From Natronospirillum operosum (GTDB lineage: Bacteria > Pseudomonadota > Gammaproteobacteria > Pseudomonadales > Natronospirillaceae): DNA of 64,000 bases. Of the stretch, positions 20,271 through 28,782 are shown piece by piece. The notes beneath the pieces are model-generated. The model did no database searches, was not told the DNA's origin, and was given only the letters and a program-made list of their open reading frames with translations. Every line of letters starts with the position of its first letter. The first letter of the stretch is position 1. A program made the position numbers and the translations under genes. Location: positions 37,509 to 101,508 of the forward strand of contig NZ_SRMF01000002.1 of NCBI RefSeq assembly GCF_004768465.1. Reading direction: 5' to 3'.

Positions 20271-20780
20271 TTATTTGAGCTTCTGCGGCAGACCCGCCAC
20301 CACCCAGGTGACCCGGTCCGCTTCGTCGGCGATGTCCTGATGCAGCCGGCCGGCGGCGTCGACAAACTGCCGACTCAGGTCCCCCATGGGTACCACACCC
20401 TGCCCTACCTCGTTGCTGACCAACAGGCAGTTGGCACGCAGTTCGGGCAACAGCGTCAGCAGCGCATCACGTTCACGCTCCCAGGCACCGTCTCCGGAGA
20501 GCAGGGCATTGGTAATCCATAGCGTGAGGCAGTCCACGAGCAGCGTGGCCCCGGGCTGATCCAGTGCGCGCAGATGCTCGGCCAGCGTGAGCTCGCATTC
20601 GTGGGTAGTAAAGCGCGGCGAGCGATCCTGCTGGTGTTGCAGGATGCGCGCCTCCATTTCGGAGTCCCGGGCGCTGGCGGTGGCCACGTAGTGGAGCGGG
20701 TCGTCACCGTTCAATGCCTGTGTTTCGGCATAGGCGGACTTGCCCGACCGCGCTCCTCCCAGGATCAGATGAACCGGCAT
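20271..20780 (-). CDS. cobU: Adenosylcobinamide kinase / adenosylcobinamide-phosphate guanylyltransferase
   Basis: Bifunctional nucleotide-loop assembly enzyme of 169 residues (CobU in Salmonella, CobP in Pseudomonas). It shows the P-loop GGARSGKS (8-15), YVATASARDSEMEARI, the guanylylation-site histidine region around H49 (HQQDRSPRFTTHE), LVDCLTLWITN, and SNEVGQGVVPMGDLSRQFVDAAGRLHQ. It belongs to the same pathway as the riboswitch operon but stands alone 6 kb away, with no second riboswitch upstream. The FKBP gene follows on the same strand only 15 bases upstream, so it may be read from that gene's transcript. Confidence 0.94.
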   Translation of the reverse strand: MPVHLILGGARSGKSAYAETQALNGDDPLHYVATASARDSEMEARILQHQQDRSPRFTTHECELTLAEHLRALDQPGATLLVDCLTLWITNALLSGDGAWERERDALLTLLPELRANCLLVSNEVGQGVVPMGDLSRQFVDAAGRLHQDIADEADRVTWVVAGLPQKLK

Positions 20781-20795
20781 GGAATCACCAGCGGC

Positions 20796-21467
20796 TTACA
20801 TGACTTCAAGCAGTTCAACTTCGAAAATCAGTACGGAAAACGGCGGGATATCGCCCACGGCCTGATCACGGTAAGCCAGATCGGGCGGAATGAAGAACCG
20901 GTAACGGTCACCTTCAGCCATCAACTGCACGCCTTCGGTCCAGCCCGGAATCACGCCATCCAGCGGGAATTCAACCGGATCACCGCGGTCCACGGAGCTG
21001 TCGAACACGGTGCCGTCAACCAGGGTGCCATGGTAGTGCACACGGACGGTGTCAGATGCGGTGGGCGACACATCGCTGCCGCTCTCTTCCATGATTTCAT
21101 ACTGCAGGCCGCTGTCGGTAACCACGACCTCATCACGCTCGGCATTCTCGGCCAGGAAGGCATCACCCGGCTCACGAAGGGAGGCGGACTGCTCTTCCAT
21201 TTCGGATTGCAGCTCCTGCTGCAGTGCCATGACGGCATCACGGATTTCATCCATGCTCAGGCGCGGCTCGGCTTCATCCAGACCATCCTGCAGACCCATC
21301 ATCAGAGCCTCGATATCGACCCGCTCGGTACCGATCTGCTGGGCCAGGTTGCTGCCCAGATCCAGACCAAAGTAGTAGCTGGAACGTTCATTGACCGTTT
21401 CCAGATCGCTTGCCGCCAAACTGGTACTAAGCAGTACCGTGGCCGCCAGGGTTGTAAACTTCTTCAT
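20796..21467 (-). CDS. FKBP-type peptidyl-prolyl cis-trans isomerase, periplasmic (FkpA/Mip-like)
   Basis: Protein of 223 residues with a signal peptide (cleavage near SLAAS, residue 19). An N-terminal helical dimerisation domain (20-105) begins SSYYFGLDLGSNLAQQ. The C-terminal FKBP domain (about 125-221) has the active-site segments VHYHGTLVDGTVFDSS, GVIPGWTEGVQLM and IPPFSVLIFEVELLEV. It should catalyse prolyl isomerisation and act as a chaperone in the periplasm. A purine-rich AAAGG precedes the ATG. It may be co-transcribed with cobU downstream. Confidence 0.9.
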   Translation of the reverse strand: MKKFTTLAATVLLSTSLAASDLETVNERSSYYFGLDLGSNLAQQIGTERVDIEALMMGLQDGLDEAEPRLSMDEIRDAVMALQQELQSEMEEQSASLREPGDAFLAENAERDEVVVTDSGLQYEIMEESGSDVSPTASDTVRVHYHGTLVDGTVFDSSVDRGDPVEFPLDGVIPGWTEGVQLMAEGDRYRFFIPPDLAYRDQAVGDIPPFSVLIFEVELLEVM

Positions 21468-21635
21468 TATTATCGCCTTTCAAACTGATTTGAACTCATG
21501 GACTGTTGTACTGAAATCAGACCCCTGTGCAAGGTCGAGATGTTCCTCGAATACCCATACGCCTTTACACAGTTGGTCGAACCCTAGCAGGACGGTCTTT
21601 ACAGCACAAGGCGAGGGCCGGGCAAGGCCCCATGC

Positions 21636-23075
21636 TCAGGTGGCTCTTTTGCCGCCCTTTACCATTGGCTTTGCGGCTGTTTTTGCCGCCGGTTTGGTTT
21701 CAGCCCCGGGGGGCGGTGGCGGGCGGCGGAACTGGCCCAGCCAGCCCAGAGCCCGGGTCAGCGGCGCACAGACCACTTCATAGAAGCCCAGCCACAGCCG
21801 CTCGGCGGCGCGAACCAGCAGGGTCAGCAGGCGTATTGACCAGGCCAGCAGCCAGACCAGCGTGGCCACTACCTGGCCGAGCATGATGCGCAGTCCATTC
21901 AACAGGGGCTCCAGCGGTATGACCAGCAGCATCAGCACCCAGGGAGTCAGGGCGGCCAGCATGACCCGCACGAAGATCACGCCGTTGGAGCCCACGCCCG
22001 GGGCCAGCAGGTCTTCCCATTCACGCAGGGTAGACAGCCAGGCCAGAGCGCCATTGAGCACCGACCAGAGCCCGAGCCCCCCCAGCGCGGCCAGGCGCAA
22101 TATGCGGGAAGTTCTGGCGTCCAGCACCCAGAGGGCCCGAAACAGGCGGGTAACCTGCAGGTTTTCCAGCAGCACCATGCCGGTCAGCACCTGGGCACAG
22201 ATCAGTGCCATGGAGACCACCATGATGTTGGCAGTAGAGACCTGCGGTACCAGCAGGGCGGTACCGGCCGAGAAGCTCCAGAAGCTGGCCACACCCAGCA
22301 GCAGCACACCGCTGAAGACCAGCAGAGCCACCAGAAACTGCACCAGCACCGAGCCGATCAGGCGCTGGGTGGGTTGGCTGCTGTCGGAAATACTGGCCTC
22401 GTAGCGCTCCAGCAGCATTTCCAGACGCTGTGCCCGCTGCTCGATACGCTTTACACCCTGGCCGATATCGCCCTGCATGCGCAGCAGACGACGCCAGTAG
22501 GGCAGAAACTGGTTGAGCAACTGGTGGCGCTCGGCGATAGCCTGACGGTAATCCTGACGCGAATGACGTGATTCTTCCTGCACCCGTTCCAGCAGTTGTT
22601 CCAGCAGATGCTGCAGGGTGCGGTTGCCCTCATGGGCGGCGCGGGTTTCCAGCAGGCCTTCTGCAGCCCGGTACCACTCCGGCGGCTCCACGACCGGTTC
22701 GCGCGTGCTGGCGTAATCGTCTTCCATGCGTTCGACCAGGTTCTTGAGCTGCACGCCCTGCGGCTCGACCATGGCCAGGTCATGCTCCAACGCCTGGCGC
22801 AATTGCAGGCCCTGACGGTGAATCTGGCGTTCCAGATAATTCTGCCCCAGATTGACCAGCATGGCGTCGTTGTGCGCCTGGATGCGCTGGGCCAGGCCCT
22901 GCACGCGCGCCGCCACCTTGGACAGGGTGAAGCGGATCACCCGAAAGATCTGCTCGCTGACTCGAATGACGACCGGTCGAATCAGGGTTGCCAGTACCAC
23001 TGCCAATACCAGCCACGTCAGCAGCGACAACCAGGGCTCGTCAGCCCACACCTGCCAGGTCAGAGTATCCGCCAC
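21636..23075 (-). CDS. Unrecognised inner-membrane protein with a long coiled-coil domain
   Basis: Protein of 479 residues starting at GTG with a good GAGGAAGG ribosome binding site. There is one N-terminal helix (LTWLVLAVVLATLI), then about 200 residues of charged helix likely to form coiled coils (residues 40-240). Several hydrophobic helices follow between 245 and 430 (VQFLVALLVFSGVLLLGVA, IMVVSMALICAQVLTGMVLL, WVLMLLVIPL and others). The tail is basic and Pro/Ala/Lys-rich. The layout resembles large mechanosensitive-channel relatives, but I see no MscS signature. Function unknown. Confidence 0.65.
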   Translation of the reverse strand: MADTLTWQVWADEPWLSLLTWLVLAVVLATLIRPVVIRVSEQIFRVIRFTLSKVAARVQGLAQRIQAHNDAMLVNLGQNYLERQIHRQGLQLRQALEHDLAMVEPQGVQLKNLVERMEDDYASTREPVVEPPEWYRAAEGLLETRAAHEGNRTLQHLLEQLLERVQEESRHSRQDYRQAIAERHQLLNQFLPYWRRLLRMQGDIGQGVKRIEQRAQRLEMLLERYEASISDSSQPTQRLIGSVLVQFLVALLVFSGVLLLGVASFWSFSAGTALLVPQVSTANIMVVSMALICAQVLTGMVLLENLQVTRLFRALWVLDARTSRILRLAALGGLGLWSVLNGALAWLSTLREWEDLLAPGVGSNGVIFVRVMLAALTPWVLMLLVIPLEPLLNGLRIMLGQVVATLVWLLAWSIRLLTLLVRAAERLWLGFYEVVCAPLTRALGWLGQFRRPPPPPGAETKPAAKTAAKPMVKGGKRAT

Positions 23076-23160
23076 AGCGCGCCTTCCTCATCTTTTTGCG
23101 TTGAATGCCGATAGTACCTTATCTGATGACTACAGAGTAACCGGAAGGAAAACTGCCCCC

Positions 23161-24654
23161 ATGATCCGGATGCACAGACCTTTCAGTCTTGCCATTCTGC
23201 TGCTGGCCGCCATGCTGGTCGGCTGCTCCGACGATGACAGCAGCCGGGACGACGATGGCGACCTGCTGGGCGACGGTGTCGTGGTCAATGGCCGCCTGAT
23301 GGGCGACAGGACGCTCGTCGGCACGGTGGCGGATGACCATGCCCTGACCTGGACACGGCTGTGCGCACAGGACATTGTCGAAGGTGAGCTGTTTCCCCTC
23401 TGCTCATCCACTGACGATGACGGCGGCTATCGGATGCTGGGGCTGTTTCATCGTCGTGGCCTGCTGGAAACCTCGTTCACGGACCGCTTCGGGGAAGATC
23501 ATACCTGGTATTCGCTCTATGATCTGGGCGCCTTCAACACCGCCGTTCGCTCCAACCTGAACGCCACGACCGATCTGCTGACCCGGGCCTATATCCCTGC
23601 CACCCTGGGTCTGGGTGCCACGCCTGCACAATGCTTTGACGACCCCGACTGCGCCGCAACTCTGAACAGCAGTGGCCTGAACGAGGAACTGCTGAACCTG
23701 CTGAAAGACAACCTGGGTGAGCTTCTCGGGCCCTTCTGGCCCCAGGGCGCTCGCCCCTTTACCGGCCCCTACACGCTGTCGATGTTCATGGGCGACGATC
23801 TGCCGAGCATGCACCGACGTCTGCGCTATTACTACACTGCAATAGACGGCGAGCCCGGGGTACGGGTGGAGTTCTGGCCGACCTGCAATGGCCAGGACCC
23901 GCTGACCGAATTCACGCTCGCCGAACTGGCGCTCTGGGACCTGCCGGAGGAAGACGACCTGCGGCTTCGGCGCCTGACCGACGCCGATCTGGCAGACTCA
24001 GTGGGATGCCAGTCCCCCGGCACACCGCCGCCCCAGCCGTTCACGCTGAACGTGGATACGACACCGACCGCAGGCGGCGACGCGCCGCTGGATCTGGATG
24101 TGCGGCTGACAGCTCCGGGCAGTCAGGATGCGGTCTATGAAGGCTACCTGATCAACCCGCGCGGTCAGACCCGCAATATCTGGAGCGGCGCGGATTTCAG
24201 CACCACCCTGACCAACCCGGGCCAGTACCGGGTGGTCGGTCGTGCCTTTGCCAATGGCGAGGAGGTGTGGGCCGGAACAATCATCACCGTCAGCGGGGGC
24301 TTTGAGGATCTCAGTGCGACCACCTGGGGGCAGACCGGCAGTTGCCGACCCAATATCAACAGCTATCCCAATGTGTGTCTGGAACGGCTGGATGGCACAG
24401 TGGAGCAGCCGCCCCTGACATCGAACCACTGCACCGTGCTGACGGAACGTCCGGACTGGCAATACAGCGTCGGTATCTGCAGCACCAGCGAGCAATACGG
24501 CGGCGCTCTGATCGGTGTCTGCCTGCAGCTTGAGCAGGAGGTCCGCATACTGCACTACGACAACAACAACCTGGCGGAGACGACGACCCAGCAGCACAAC
24601 AGGGAGCGCAGCCGCTGCGATCTGAACGGAGGTTTCTGGTTGTCACTGCTCTAG
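23161..24654 (+). CDS. Hypothetical lipoprotein with acidic N-terminal linker
   Basis: Predicted lipoprotein of 497 residues. The signal sequence (FSLAILLLAAMLVGC) ends with a lipobox LVGC and is followed by a very acidic linker (SDDDSSRDDDGD). The remainder is a large exported domain with several cysteines, a proline-rich turn (SPGTPPPQPF) near the middle and a possible beta-sandwich after it. AAGGA precedes the ATG. It is divergent from the coiled-coil membrane gene. I do not recognise the family. Small-lineage surface lipoproteins of this type are common in marine gammaproteobacteria. Confidence 0.7.
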   Translation: MIRMHRPFSLAILLLAAMLVGCSDDDSSRDDDGDLLGDGVVVNGRLMGDRTLVGTVADDHALTWTRLCAQDIVEGELFPLCSSTDDDGGYRMLGLFHRRGLLETSFTDRFGEDHTWYSLYDLGAFNTAVRSNLNATTDLLTRAYIPATLGLGATPAQCFDDPDCAATLNSSGLNEELLNLLKDNLGELLGPFWPQGARPFTGPYTLSMFMGDDLPSMHRRLRYYYTAIDGEPGVRVEFWPTCNGQDPLTEFTLAELALWDLPEEDDLRLRRLTDADLADSVGCQSPGTPPPQPFTLNVDTTPTAGGDAPLDLDVRLTAPGSQDAVYEGYLINPRGQTRNIWSGADFSTTLTNPGQYRVVGRAFANGEEVWAGTIITVSGGFEDLSATTWGQTGSCRPNINSYPNVCLERLDGTVEQPPLTSNHCTVLTERPDWQYSVGICSTSEQYGGALIGVCLQLEQEVRILHYDNNNLAETTTQQHNRERSRCDLNGGFWLSLL

Positions 24655-24794
24655 TAGAGCACCTCTCCGGTTTTGACTGCCGCACAACCTCTTCATTTTG
24701 TGCTCTCTCTCACAACCTTCAGGAGGCAGCCCGCCAACTGGACGGCAACGAGCGCTCCGGCAGACGCGGCATTGGGAGGTCTCGGAGCCTCAAC

Positions 24795-25142
24795 CTAAGC
24801 TGGCGGCAGAGTCTGCTCCAGTTTTCGAATATGTTCCCTGAGCCCCACCGCCTGGTCGACATCGAGCATCAGCGCTATGCCTGTCTCAAGGCTTTCATCC
24901 ATTTTGCCGGCGTCTCTGACGGCTTCCAGCACGCTCTCGGCACGGCGTGATTCCACCAACACCATGACTATCTCTCGAGGCGCCATGATTTCCAGCCCGA
25001 ACAAGCCCTTGATCGGCTCGAGCCCCTGCCCCTTGGCATTGGTAATGACCGTGGCTCCGATGGCGCCGGATTTACGGGATGCACTCATGACCGCATCGGT
25101 CAGTGCGTCATCGACAAAGGCAATCAACAACTTGAAGTGCAC
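24795..25142 (-). CDS. PII-like protein paired with DUF1538 membrane proteins
   Basis: Protein of 115 residues starting at GTG. It shows the ferredoxin-like pattern of PII relatives (MHFKLLIAFVDDALTDAVM, SGAIGATVITNAKGQG, EIVMVLVESRRAESVLEAV), with a GLEPIKGLFGLEI T-loop-like segment. The uridylylated tyrosine of GlnB is not evident. It is divergent from the two DUF1538 genes with a 62-base gap. This pairing suggests it senses a nucleotide or ion-related signal and regulates that transporter, as PII proteins do for AmtB; that is inference. Confidence 0.75.
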   Translation of the reverse strand: MHFKLLIAFVDDALTDAVMSASRKSGAIGATVITNAKGQGLEPIKGLFGLEIMAPREIVMVLVESRRAESVLEAVRDAGKMDESLETGIALMLDVDQAVGLREHIRKLEQTLPPA

Positions 25143-25204
25143 CTGACAATCTCCTGCCGCATTTGATGGTACCGGCAGGTTAACGCAGCCGTCCTCAAAC
25201 TGCT

Positions 25205-26008
25205 ATGCTGGAGCTCCGCCGACTTGCCACAGAAGGCAGCCCTTCGACCGTGCCCTTTGTTGTGTCTTTTGGACGCCAGATTCTTGACAGCACCAAGGAC
25301 CTGATGCCAGTTATCCTGGTCGTACTCTTCTTTCAGGTACTTGTGCTCCGCCAGCCACTCCCCGAGACCATAGCGGCCGGCCAGGTGCTCATTGGTCTGA
25401 TATGCGTTGTCATTGGTCTGGCGCTTTTCGTTCGGGGCCTGGAGCTGGGCCTGTTCCCTGCCGGTGAGGGCCTGGCCAATGCTTTTGTGCGCAAGGGATC
25501 TGCCTTCTGGCTGTTGTTGTTTGCCTTTGCTCTGGGCTTTGGCACCACCGTAGCGGAACCGGCTCTGATGGCCGTGGCTGTGCAGGCCGAGCGTGCCTTC
25601 CTCGAAGAAGGACTGATTCTGCAGCAGCAACTGGCTCCCGGCCGGGTAGCCCTTGCGCTGCGCGGCATAGTGGCCTTGTCTGTGGGGTCTGCGATTGTGC
25701 TGGGCGTCTTGCGTATTCTCAAGGGCTGGCCGCTGCACTGGCTGATCATCGGCGGCTACATGATCGCCCTGGCCCTGACCGCAGTGGCGCCAGCACCGTT
25801 GATCGGTATCGCCTATGACTCCGGCGGTGTGACCACCTCGACCATCACGGTACCACTGGTCACTGCACTGGGGGTTGGCCTGGCGACTTCCATCAAGGGT
25901 CGCAACCCGATAACCGACGGGTTCGGGCTGATCGCATTCGCGTCTGTCATGCCCATTATCTTTGTACTGGCGCTCGGCAGCCTGGGTTTCTGGTGGCTGA
26001 ATGGGTGA
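25205..26008 (+). CDS. umpA: DUF1538 membrane protein, UmpA-like subunit of a cation/proton antiporter
   Basis: Integral membrane protein of 267 residues with about six helices. It carries two related signature segments, GTTVAEPAL (113-121) and [15 protein letters not shown] (203 onward), probably forming an inverted repeat. From memory, a pair of DUF1538 proteins from Halomonas (UmpAB) was described as a two-component Na+(Li+,K+)/H+ antiporter; I could not check this. The ATG at 25205 is the longest option; GTG codons about 16-20 residues further in are alternatives. It overlaps the second gene by 8 bases. Confidence 0.75.
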   Translation: MLELRRLATEGSPSTVPFVVSFGRQILDSTKDLMPVILVVLFFQVLVLRQPLPETIAAGQVLIGLICVVIGLALFVRGLELGLFPAGEGLANAFVRKGSAFWLLLFAFALGFGTTVAEPALMAVAVQAERAFLEEGLILQQQLAPGRVALALRGIVALSVGSAIVLGVLRILKGWPLHWLIIGGYMIALALTAVAPAPLIGIAYDSGGVTTSTITVPLVTALGVGLATSIKGRNPITDGFGLIAFASVMPIIFVLALGSLGFWWLNG

Positions 26009-26774
26009 ATTCATGAGCGGTCCCATGGCCCTGATGGCCGAGCACTCTCTCGCGACACTGCGCGACCTGTCACTGATCGTGCTTATCATGTTCGGCTTTC
26101 AGTATCTGGTCATTCGCCGCCCCATGGCGAGACTGAAACGCGTTCTGGGCGGGTTTCTGCTGGCCCTGACTGGCCTTACGCTGTTTATTGTCGGGCTGGA
26201 ACTGGCCCTCTTTCCGCTGGGCAGTCTGATGGCCGAACAACTGGTATCGCCCAATTTTCTGCCCGCCCTGGCGGAGGGTGCCGAGCGACACTGGCACGAC
26301 TATTACTGGATCTACCTGTTTGCGTTCATGATCGGCGCCAGCACGACCATTGCGGAGCCGGCACTGATTGCGGTGTCCGAGCGGGCGCACCAGGCCTCCA
26401 ACGGCACACTCAACCCGCTGGTCCTGCGCAGCGTGGTCGCGCTCGGCATGGCCACGGGCATTACACTGGGGGTCTGGCGCATCATCATGGGCTGGCCACT
26501 GACCTGGTTTATCGGCAGTGCTTATGTGCTGGTCATTGTTCTGACCCTGCGCTGCCCGAAACACATGATCCCACTGGCCTATGACTCCGGAGGCGTTACC
26601 ACCTCCACCATTACCGTGCCCATTATCACCGCACTCGGGCTCGGTCTGGCAACACAGATTCCGGAACGCAGCCCGGTACTTGACGGGTTCGGCATGATTG
26701 CTCTGGCCTGCCTGTTTCCCATCATCAGCGTCATGGGGTATGCGATCATCGTGCACCCGAAAGGCAGTCGATAA
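26001..26774 (+). CDS. umpB: DUF1538 membrane protein, UmpB-like subunit
   Basis: Paralogue of the preceding gene, 257 residues, with the same two signatures (STTIAEPAL and [15 protein letters not shown]) and about six membrane helices. Both partners are expected to be needed for transport because family members occur as overlapping pairs. The end overlaps the convergent oxidoreductase gene by 29 bases tail to tail. That is unusual and leaves no room for a separate terminator. Confidence 0.75.
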   Translation: MGEFMSGPMALMAEHSLATLRDLSLIVLIMFGFQYLVIRRPMARLKRVLGGFLLALTGLTLFIVGLELALFPLGSLMAEQLVSPNFLPALAEGAERHWHDYYWIYLFAFMIGASTTIAEPALIAVSERAHQASNGTLNPLVLRSVVALGMATGITLGVWRIIMGWPLTWFIGSAYVLVIVLTLRCPKHMIPLAYDSGGVTTSTITVPIITALGLGLATQIPERSPVLDGFGMIALACLFPIISVMGYAIIVHPKGSR

Positions 26775-27774
26775 CGATCCTGCCGCAAGCCTGGCCTGAC
26801 TGCAGGTACGCCAGTGCCTGCGGAGCTTCTTCCAGTGGAAAGAGTCGGTCGATCACCGGGGTCAGCTGGCCCGCCTCCAGCAGGTCACGCAGTATCTGCA
26901 TGTCTTTCTGCTTGTCCATGCCATCAAACCCCGGGCTCGGCAGATGGCGGTCGAACGGGGCGCGCAGCATCAGCCCCAGCATCAGGGGAATGCTGCCAAA
27001 GGTGCGGCGCCCCTTGGTGCCATAGTGGTCGTGGCCGATGATGACGTAGGCGCCTTGCGGAGAGAATATGCGCTTGCAGCCGGACAGCGACAGAGTGGAG
27101 GCCACATCGACGATAAGGTCGTAGCGTTCACTGCGTCGCGTAATGTCTTCCTCTGTGTAGTCCACAACGGCGTCGGCACCCAGGGTGCGCATCAGTTCCT
27201 GCCTGGCGGTGTGGTCCACCCCGGTCACCACGGCACCTCGGGCCTTGGCCAACTGCACAGCAATGCTGCCCACGCCGCCGGCGGCGCCATTGACCAGCAC
27301 GCGCTGGCCTGGCTGGTCCCAGAGGCGTTGGCGCAGGTTGTTGACGGCAATCATGCCGGCGGTCGGTACCGCGGCTGCCTGCTCAAAGGTGATGCCGTCG
27401 GGTTTGCGGGCCAGTACATCCTCGGGGGCGCAGACATATTCAGCAAAGGTGCCACCATTGACCCACTGCATGTTGCGGTGGGTCTCTCCGAAGACGGCAT
27501 CACCGGGCCTGAACCGGGTAACCGCAGCGCCCACCGCCTCCACCACCCCGGCCATGTCCGACCCGGGGATCGGCTGTTTTGGCCGTTTCAGACCAGAGCC
27601 CATCAGCCGCAACACGCGCGGAAATCCGGTCACCACATGCCAGACATCCGGATGCACCGAGGCCGCATGCACCCGCACCAGCACCTCATCCGGGCCCGGC
27701 TCCGGCGTGTCCACATCACGCAGACTCAGAACCACATCGGGGTTTCCATACCGATCTTGCACAATGGCGCGCAT
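26746..27774 (-). CDS. NAD(P)-dependent MDR-family oxidoreductase, zinc-free (quinone oxidoreductase-like)
   Basis: Protein of 342 residues. The N-terminal GroES-like domain has SDMAGVVEAVG but lacks the catalytic zinc cysteines. The Rossmann domain has the NADPH-binding GAAGGVGSIAVQLAKARGA. The C-terminus ([22 protein letters not shown]) is typical of zeta-crystallin-type quinone reductases. The exact substrate is unknown; quinones or alpha,beta-unsaturated carbonyls are usual. Single gene, convergent with umpB. Confidence 0.85.
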   Translation of the reverse strand: MRAIVQDRYGNPDVVLSLRDVDTPEPGPDEVLVRVHAASVHPDVWHVVTGFPRVLRLMGSGLKRPKQPIPGSDMAGVVEAVGAAVTRFRPGDAVFGETHRNMQWVNGGTFAEYVCAPEDVLARKPDGITFEQAAAVPTAGMIAVNNLRQRLWDQPGQRVLVNGAAGGVGSIAVQLAKARGAVVTGVDHTARQELMRTLGADAVVDYTEEDITRRSERYDLIVDVASTLSLSGCKRIFSPQGAYVIIGHDHYGTKGRRTFGSIPLMLGLMLRAPFDRHLPSPGFDGMDKQKDMQILRDLLEAGQLTPVIDRLFPLEEAPQALAYLQSGQACGRIVIDCLSGAR

Positions 27775-27949
27775 AAGGTTTCCTCTCCCTTTGAATGACT
27801 GTTAGCGTCAATTGCATTGCTGTTGAATTTATACCTTTTCTGGCCCGACAGGAATCCAGCAGGCCGTTAACACCACGGGAGGGGTTTATTGGCTCTACTC
27901 TGCTCGCGAGTGTTAATCTGACCCCTGCAGAGGGACAAAAGGAAATGGC

Positions 27950-28738
27950 ATGCGCAACCCGATACTGAGAGCTACAGCAATGGCCGTCGCTGCCCTGCTG
28001 TGCTGGGTGGCTGTCGGCACAGCTGTAACAGCGGTACTGGGCGATGATTACAGTCTGGCCAGCCATATTGTGCGCGCTGCAGGCACAACGCTGTTGATGG
28101 TGCCACTGGTGCTGGTCGTGTTCCGTTATATCGACGCCCGCCCAATCAGCGCACTGGGTCTGGGCCTGTCTCGACAGGCGGGTCGCGCCTTTGTCGCGGG
28201 AGCGGTCAGTTGGTTTGCGCCCTTTGTTGTGGCGCTGATCCTGTTTCAGTGGACGGGCTGGGCCAGTATAGAGCTCACTGCACCGACCATGGAGGTTGTC
28301 GCCTTCATTCCGTTGCTGGTGCTGCTCGTTTTCCTCTACGAGGCTCTGCCGGAAGAACTGGTTTTCCGGGAATACATCTTTCAGAATCTGAATCAGCGCC
28401 TGACCGTTACCTGGACCATAACGATTCAGGCGGTACTGTTTGGTCTGTTCGGGGCTGCGCTGTGGATTATCCTGAGCGGAGGGATCAGCCCCGCCCATGC
28501 GCTGATGTTTCTGGTGGTCGGTGCTGTGCTGGGTATCGTCCGCATGGTCACCGGTTCGGTCTGGGGGCCCATCGGGCTGCATGTGGCTTTTCAGACGGCA
28601 GCACAACTACTGCTCAATGAGCAGCGCGGTCACTTTGTGCTCGACAATCCCGATCTGTTTCAGCTGTTCGTCATCGGCATCATCCCCTTCTCACTCGTGC
28701 TGACACTGCTCTACTGGTTCTACCCAAAGACTGGCTAG
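27950..28738 (+). CDS. CPBP-family intramembrane metalloprotease (Abi/Rce1-like)
   Basis: Membrane protein of 262 residues with about seven helices. It carries the CPBP motif EELVFR (E135, E136, R140) and a conserved histidine in GPIGLHVAFQTA (near residue 209). These residues form the catalytic site of Rce1-type glutamate proteases. Roles in this family include prenyl-protein processing, bacteriocin self-immunity and signalling; none can be assigned here. AGGAAATGGC precedes the ATG. It is convergent with the GlxA-type regulator. Confidence 0.82.
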   Translation: MRNPILRATAMAVAALLCWVAVGTAVTAVLGDDYSLASHIVRAAGTTLLMVPLVLVVFRYIDARPISALGLGLSRQAGRAFVAGAVSWFAPFVVALILFQWTGWASIELTAPTMEVVAFIPLLVLLVFLYEALPEELVFREYIFQNLNQRLTVTWTITIQAVLFGLFGAALWIILSGGISPAHALMFLVVGAVLGIVRMVTGSVWGPIGLHVAFQTAAQLLLNEQRGHFVLDNPDLFQLFVIGIIPFSLVLTLLYWFYPKTG

Positions 28739-28766
28739 GGTGGACCCGGACCGCGACTGCACTTCG

Positions 28767-28782
28767 GGTTGACCGGTCAACC
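28767..28782. other. Perfect 16-bp palindrome at a convergent gene junction
   Basis: GGTTGACCGGTCAACC overlaps the stop codon of the GlxA-type regulator and lies 28 bases after the CPBP gene. It has no loop and no T-run, so it is not a standard terminator. It may be a protein-binding site or help end transcription from either side. Confidence 0.5.

Noticed and set aside
22852..23160. N-terminal extension of the lipoprotein gene at 23161
   Set aside because: The extension overlaps the divergent membrane gene and would bury the lipoprotein signal; the ATG at 23161 has a good ribosome binding site.
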